Position numbers and translations under genes: made by a program. From Reyranella sp. (GTDB lineage Bacteria > Pseudomonadota > Alphaproteobacteria > Reyranellales > Reyranellaceae), in assembly GCA_004296815.1 (NCBI GenBank), contig SCVT01000090.1:1-9191 (forward strand): a DNA stretch of 9,191 nucleotides, in the 5' to 3' direction. Below, in pieces: positions 6,428-9,191 of the stretch (its first letter is position 1; every line of letters begins with the position of its first letter). The notes under the pieces are model-generated. The model had not been told where the DNA came from. It made no database searches and saw only the letters and a program-made list of their open reading frames with translations.

Positions 6428-6456
6428 GTGCCAGCACGCGCGCCAAAGTGCCAGCA
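6428..6456. repeat. Pair of 9-bp direct repeats upstream of the STAS/SEC14-like gene
   Basis: GTGCCAGCA occurs at 6428-6436 and again at 6448-6456, exactly 20 bp apart or about two helical turns. Same-face spacing is typical of paired regulator sites. The near copy lies 8 nt from the ATG at 6419, where it would overlap the ribosome binding region. No regulator can be named. Confidence 0.4.
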
Positions 6457-6474
6457 AAGGCGCGGGCTTTTTTT
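6439..6474 (+). terminator. Terminator-like hairpin and T-tract on the plus strand
   Basis: CGCGCC (6439-6444) and GGCGCG (6459-6464) can pair around a 14-nt loop, followed after GGC by seven T (6468-6474). The orientation suits plus-strand transcripts, yet no plus-strand gene ends here; the genes on both sides are minus strand. It may stop antisense transcription, or be chance. On the minus strand no U-tract follows. Confidence 0.3.
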
Positions 6475-6476
6475 GG

Positions 6477-7016
6477 TTACATCGAAAGGTCGGGCCACCG
6501 CACGACCAGTGCAGCAACGATGCGCTCGATCGCTGCCGCCATCGCGCGCTCTCCCTTGAACGCCGACGCCCCGCTCGACGGCGGCAGCAGATCCACACGG
6601 ATGCTTCTCGGATCGAGCGCGTACATCAATGAAGTGTCTATTTCATCGGCATCCGCTGCTTTGGATGCATCGGCACCGACATGCACCACGAGCGTCGCCG
6701 CTTCAGGTGGTGCGCACGGCCCGCCCGAAAAACTCGCATCGACCACGACGAGCCGCGTGATGCCGAGCGATTTCAGTCCGGCTGCGCGGCCCGCCAACTC
6801 TTGCTCCAGCGTTTCGCGCGTCGCGATCACCGGCAGGCGATCGACCAGTCGCTGCCCGACGGCGCGGGCGATCGCGGCGCCGGTCTTGATCGGCAGCCAG
6901 TCCGGCAGGGCGGTCGCGGCGAAGGCGGGAACGACGACGACGGCGTCATCGTCGAAGCGCGCCTGGAGGTCAGGCAGGGTGAGGTCGTCGAGCCAGGCGC
7001 CGCGCGGGTTGGTCAT
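6477..7016 (-). CDS. Degenerate creatininase-like protein, metal ligands lost
   Basis: A 179-residue cytosolic protein. It reads as a shortened creatininase-family protein: VVVVPAFAATALPDWLPIKTG (26-46) lines up with the family's P-x-G-S-x-E-Q-H-G-x-H-L-P-x-x-T-D; SLGITRLVVVDASFSGG (83-99) with the G-(V/I)-N-G-H-G-G-N segment; and ADEIDTSLMYALDPRSIRVDLLPP (123-146) with the A-G-E-x-E-T-S block. The Glu, His and Asp ligands of the first motif are Thr35, Leu37 and Gly46, and the second-motif His is gone. About 60-80 residues are missing relative to the usual 230-260, including the strand before the first helix pair. It is therefore probably not an active amidohydrolase. ATG 7016 has no Shine-Dalgarno; a TTG three codons upstream is possible. 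Divergent from the transporter gene across 34 bp. Confidence 0.65.
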   Translation of the reverse strand: MTNPRGAWLDDLTLPDLQARFDDDAVVVVPAFAATALPDWLPIKTGAAIARAVGQRLVDRLPVIATRETLEQELAGRAAGLKSLGITRLVVVDASFSGGPCAPPEAATLVVHVGADASKAADADEIDTSLMYALDPRSIRVDLLPPSSGASAFKGERAMAAAIERIVAALVVRWPDLSM

Positions 7017-7027
7017 CGGCGCCAAGC

Positions 7028-7039
7028 TAGCATGTGCTA
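7028..7039. promoter_or_regulatory. Dyad centred in the 34-bp divergent spacer
   Basis: TAGCA-TG-TGCTA is a perfect 5-bp inverted repeat whose centre (7033.5) is the exact midpoint between the two start codons. Each arm is part of the extended -10 element of one of the two divergent genes. A protein bound here would cover both. Confidence 0.5.
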
Positions 7040-7043
7040 CGCT
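7035..7043 (+). promoter_or_regulatory. Extended -10 of the SBF-type transporter gene, leaderless
   Basis: TGCTACGCT has TG-C before TACGCT, with seven bases to ATG 7051, the mirror image of the element serving the other strand. No good -35 is visible at 16-17 bp. The following bases resemble those after the TGCTA element at 882. The gene has no Shine-Dalgarno sequence. Confidence 0.42.
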
Positions 7044-7050
7044 CGCTTCA

Positions 7051-7989
7051 ATGAACCCGGTCGTCCGCCTGCTGCGACGCATGGGCAGCGTGGCGACGAC
7101 GCTGCTGCCCTTCTCGCTGCTGCTCGGGCTCCTGTTCCAGGACTTCGCCGCCGCGATGCGGCCTCTCCTGATGCCGCTCGCCGTGCTGCTGCTCATGCTG
7201 GCGCTGGCCCGCGTCGACTGGGATCGGCTGGCCGCCCTGCTGCGCCGGCCGGGCCTCGCGATCGCGCTGTCGCTCGTGAACCTGATCGTCGTGCCGCTCG
7301 TCGTCTGGCCGATCTGGCAGGGGCTCGGCCTGTGGCCCGGCCTGATCGCCGCGCTCTGCCTCAGCGCCATGGCGCCCGGCATCATCTCGGCCGCGACCAC
7401 CGCCACGTTCCTGCGGCTCGACGCCTCGCTCGCGCTGCTGATCTCGCTGTTCACCAACTTCCTCGTCCCCTTCACCCTGCCGCCGCTGGCGCTGTGGCTG
7501 CTGGGCCTCGATCTCAAGATCGGCCTGTTCGACCTCAGCCTGCGGCTGGCATTGATCGTCACCCTCGCCCTGATCGGCGCCGTCGCGATCCGCCGCTGGA
7601 TCGGACCGCGCCTCAAGGAGCAGGGCCCGACGCTCGACGGCGTGTCGGTCATCGTCCTCATGGTCTTCGCCATCCCGCTGATGGACGGCGTGGTGGCCCG
7701 CGCGCTCGCCGAGCCGCTGAAGCTCGCGGGCTTCATCGCCGGCGCCTTCGGCGGGATGATCCTCTGCAACCTCGTGATGGCGCTGGGCACGCTCCCCTTC
7801 CTCGACCTGCGCACCGCACTGACCGCAGGCTACTGCTCGGGCGGCCGGCACAATGCGCTCTTGATGGCGGTGCTGCCCGTCACGGCCGACCCCGACATCT
7901 TCCTGTTCATCGCGGCCGTCCAGTTCCCGATCTACATGATCCCGACGATGCTGCAGCCGATCTATCGACGACTGCTCAGGCCTGCGTAG
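7051..7989 (+). CDS. Bile acid:sodium symporter (SBF/BASS)-type membrane transporter
   Basis: A 312-residue inner-membrane protein with about nine or ten hydrophobic segments (roughly 14-34, 36-54, 68-88, 94-118, 122-150, 163-181, 197-215, 224-250, 258-277, 282-304). Two segments look like the family's crossover motifs: LCLSAMAPGIISAATTATF (102-120) with a helix-breaking APG, and the glycine-rich GYCSGGRHNALLMAVL (260-275) near the C-terminus. Members move organic anions, usually with sodium; the substrate here is unknown. Length is normal. ATG 7051 is the first in-frame start after the 34-bp spacer and has no Shine-Dalgarno; the next ATG at 7081 has none either. The 3' end overlaps the racemase-like gene by 28 bp tail to tail. 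Only the family is claimed. Confidence 0.75.
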   Translation: MNPVVRLLRRMGSVATTLLPFSLLLGLLFQDFAAAMRPLLMPLAVLLLMLALARVDWDRLAALLRRPGLAIALSLVNLIVVPLVVWPIWQGLGLWPGLIAALCLSAMAPGIISAATTATFLRLDASLALLISLFTNFLVPFTLPPLALWLLGLDLKIGLFDLSLRLALIVTLALIGAVAIRRWIGPRLKEQGPTLDGVSVIVLMVFAIPLMDGVVARALAEPLKLAGFIAGAFGGMILCNLVMALGTLPFLDLRTALTAGYCSGGRHNALLMAVLPVTADPDIFLFIAAVQFPIYMIPTMLQPIYRRLLRPA

Positions 7990-8651
7990 AAGCCCTTCAG
8001 CAGATCGAGCACGTCGAGCAGCGGCCGGCCGAGCTCTCTCTCCAGCGCCTTCCTGTACGGCGGCAGGTTGGTGCACTCGAGCACGACCACCTCGATATCG
8101 GGATGCTTCGTCACCAGCTCACGTCCCGCCGCCACGACCTCGCGCTCCACCGTGTCGCGATCGAGCGTGAGACCGTTGCGCAGGAACGTGGCCGCGAAGG
8201 AACTGTCCTCGGGCAGGCCGACGACCGGCGTGTCCTCGGGCGCGCCGACGGCACGGAAGTGGGCCGGCGTCAGGTTCCTGGCCGAGGCGGTGAGGACGCC
8301 GGCCTTGCGGCCACCGAGACTCTTTATATGCAGCAGCGCGGAGGTCGCGACCGGTACCGGCGACACGGCGGCGAGATCGTCCTGGTAGAGGGCGAGGAAA
8401 CCGCAGCTCGTGCTGAGCCCCACCGCGCCTTCGGCGGCCAGCGCCTCGGCATTGGCCTTCAACGCCGCCAGCACGCGCGGCCGGTCGGGATGGGCGGCGA
8501 CGGCGTCGGACGAGCCGATGCCCTGCATGGTGCGGAAGATCACCGGATGGTCGTAGGACTGCGCATTGCCGACATCGCCCACGATGCGCGGGAAGCGCGT
8601 GTCGAGCATCAGGATGCCCAGAGGAGCTTGGGGCGGTTTCTGCTCAGACAT
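7962..8651 (-). CDS. Aspartate/glutamate racemase family protein
   Basis: A 229-residue cytosolic protein of the Asp/Glu/hydantoin racemase superfamily, in which two cysteines act as acid and base on the alpha carbon. Both are present in their usual settings: Cys83 in GLSTSCGFLALYQ and Cys193 in VVLECTNLPPYR. The N-terminal LGILMLDTRFPRIVGDVGN and central RKAGVLTASARNLT fit the two-domain fold. Related proteins are often called AroM-like or simply racemase-like, and maleate isomerases and arylmalonate decarboxylases share the fold, so the substrate is open. ATG 8651 has GAGG 5 nt upstream. Its start overlaps the flavoprotein stop by 8 bp (ATGTCTGA), so the two are probably coupled. Its tail overlaps the transporter gene by 28 bp. 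Confidence 0.85.
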   Translation of the reverse strand: MSEQKPPQAPLGILMLDTRFPRIVGDVGNAQSYDHPVIFRTMQGIGSSDAVAAHPDRPRVLAALKANAEALAAEGAVGLSTSCGFLALYQDDLAAVSPVPVATSALLHIKSLGGRKAGVLTASARNLTPAHFRAVGAPEDTPVVGLPEDSSFAATFLRNGLTLDRDTVEREVVAAGRELVTKHPDIEVVVLECTNLPPYRKALERELGRPLLDVLDLLKGFYAGLSSRR

Positions 8652-9191
8652 TGCGCCTCGCGATCGACTTGCCGGCCACGTAGCCCAGAGTGAGGAACGG
8701 CCCGATGGTGGTGCCGGCGCCCACCGCCTTGGTGCCGATCGGGCTCGCTGCGGCGAGGCCCGCCGCGTAGAGCCCGCCGATCACGCTGCGGTCGGCCCGC
8801 AGCACCTGGCCGTAGCGGTTGATGCGTGGCCCGCCCTTGGTGCCGAGACTCACATAGAGGAAGGGTGCGGCGTAGAACGGCCCCTGCTCGACCGTGCCCA
8901 GCGCGCGGTCCTTGGTGTAGAAGCGCTCCCACACCGTCTCGCCGCGATGGAAGTCGCGATCGACGCCTTCCTTTGACCAGCCGTTGAAGCGGTCGACCGT
9001 GGCGCGCAACGAAGCCGGATCGAGACCGATCTCCTCAGCCAATGCTTCGAGCGTGTCGGCCTTGCGGATGAAACCCTTCTCCTTCGCGCCGAAATGCATG
9101 GAGAGCGTCATGGCCTTCGCATAGCGCGAATCGAAGATGCGCCAGGCCGGCAGATGGAGATGTTTCCCGTCCGGTCCGCGCTCGTCGATCG
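8644..9191 (-). CDS. FAD-dependent oxidoreductase, KstD/fumarate reductase-like, C-terminal part
   Basis: Partial gene entering from the right edge; 181 C-terminal residues are visible and the frame is open to 9191. The visible part matches the FAD-binding flavoproteins of the fumarate reductase / 3-ketosteroid delta-1-dehydrogenase type: ADTLEALAEEIGLDPASLRATVDRFNGW, then DFHRGETVWERFY, then GPFYAAPFLYVSLGTKGGPRINRYGQVLRADRSVIGGLYAAG, and a closing GAGTTIGPFLTLGYVAGKSIARR. The last block is the C-terminal FAD contact. The N-terminal GxGxxG Rossmann motif lies outside the window, so activity and substrate cannot be judged. The GTKGG-to-GLYAAG spacing looks normal, with no truncation at this end. 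It is followed in overlap by the racemase-like gene, suggesting one catabolic unit. Confidence 0.85.
   Translation of the reverse strand, partial: IDERGPDGKHLHLPAWRIFDSRYAKAMTLSMHFGAKEKGFIRKADTLEALAEEIGLDPASLRATVDRFNGWSKEGVDRDFHRGETVWERFYTKDRALGTVEQGPFYAAPFLYVSLGTKGGPRINRYGQVLRADRSVIGGLYAAGLAAASPIGTKAVGAGTTIGPFLTLGYVAGKSIARRNV

Larger units (their letters stand above)
7024..7051 (-). promoter_or_regulatory. Candidate promoter of the creatininase-like gene, leaderless
   Basis: On the minus strand TTGAAG (7051-7046) is followed after 16 bp by TAGCTT (7029-7024), preceded by TGC as an extended -10. Seven bases separate the hexamer from ATG 7016, so the transcript should start at or one base before the start codon. 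That agrees with the missing ribosome binding site. The -35 overlaps the first base of the transporter start codon. Confidence 0.5.

Noticed and set aside
6428..6456. Sigma-54 promoter, because both repeats read CTGGCAC on the minus strand
   Set aside because: The -12 GC is not at the required distance: the bases at TTGC positions are CGCG and CGCA.
6352..7050. N-terminal extension of the transporter frame from 6352
   Set aside because: It is antisense to the creatininase-like gene. The hydrophobic family sequence starts right after ATG 7051.
7017..7814. N-terminal extension of the creatininase-like frame up to 7814
   Set aside because: The extension is antisense to the transporter gene and is Ser/Arg-rich. 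Recognisable sequence begins at ATG 7016.
6681..8693. Plus-strand open frame of about 670 codons
   Set aside because: Overlaps three recognised genes in other frames; Arg/Pro/Ala-rich translation typical of a GC shadow.
1..9191. tRNA, rRNA, CRISPR, insertion sequence, phage or toxin-antitoxin genes
   Set aside because: I found no cloverleaf-like or rRNA sequence, no spaced repeat array, no transposase or integrase motifs, and no small gene pairs in the gaps, which are all under 80 bp.

Overview
The window is GC-rich DNA with tightly packed genes and strong third-position GC bias. That bias opens very long spurious reading frames opposite the true genes. Gene content (a luciferase-like flavin monooxygenase, a PhyH-type dioxygenase, an SBF-type transporter, a KstD-like flavoprotein, DUF2141 and DUF3617 periplasmic proteins, a porin-like outer-membrane barrel) points to a Gram-negative proteobacterium. 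A high-GC alphaproteobacterium of the Reyranella/Bradyrhizobium kind is my inference. It reads as ordinary chromosome: I see no phage, transposon, CRISPR array, tRNA or rRNA.

Layout. (1) 1-839, minus: 5' part of a membrane-anchored SGNH hydrolase, cut by the left edge. It is divergent from (2) a plus-strand pair, 916-1980 (luciferase-like flavin monooxygenase) and 1985-2509 (DUF4269 nucleotidyltransferase-like). (3) A long minus-strand series, in order of transcription: 7016-6477 (degenerate creatininase-like protein), 6419-6039 (STAS/SEC14-like), 6042-5599 (DUF3617, secreted), 5520-4165 (tandem-repeat outer-membrane barrel), 4134-3697 (DUF2141, secreted), 3642-2482 (phytanoyl-CoA dioxygenase family). 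The last gene overlaps the plus-strand DUF4269 gene tail to tail. (4) 7051-7989, plus: SBF/BASS-type transporter, divergent from the creatininase-like gene across only 34 bp. (5) Minus-strand pair at the right edge: a KstD/FrdA-like flavoprotein (8644 to beyond 9191) overlapping by 8 bp an Asp/Glu-racemase-like gene (8651-7962), which itself overlaps the transporter tail to tail.

How they work together. The clearest couplings are translational: ATGA between 6419-6039 and 6042-5599, ATGTCTGA between the flavoprotein and racemase genes, and a 4-nt gap between monooxygenase and DUF4269. Three neighbouring genes (DUF3617, barrel, DUF2141) encode exported proteins and form a small envelope cluster. 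I do not see one coherent pathway or a clearly new defence or mobile system. The most unusual signals are regulatory and structural: a dyad centred exactly in the 34-bp divergent spacer, with mirror-image extended -10 elements placed for near-leaderless mRNAs; a 9-bp hairpin that hides the ribosome binding site of the PhyH gene; a creatininase-fold protein that has lost its metal ligands; and an outer-membrane protein made of two barrel units in an exact 211-codon register.
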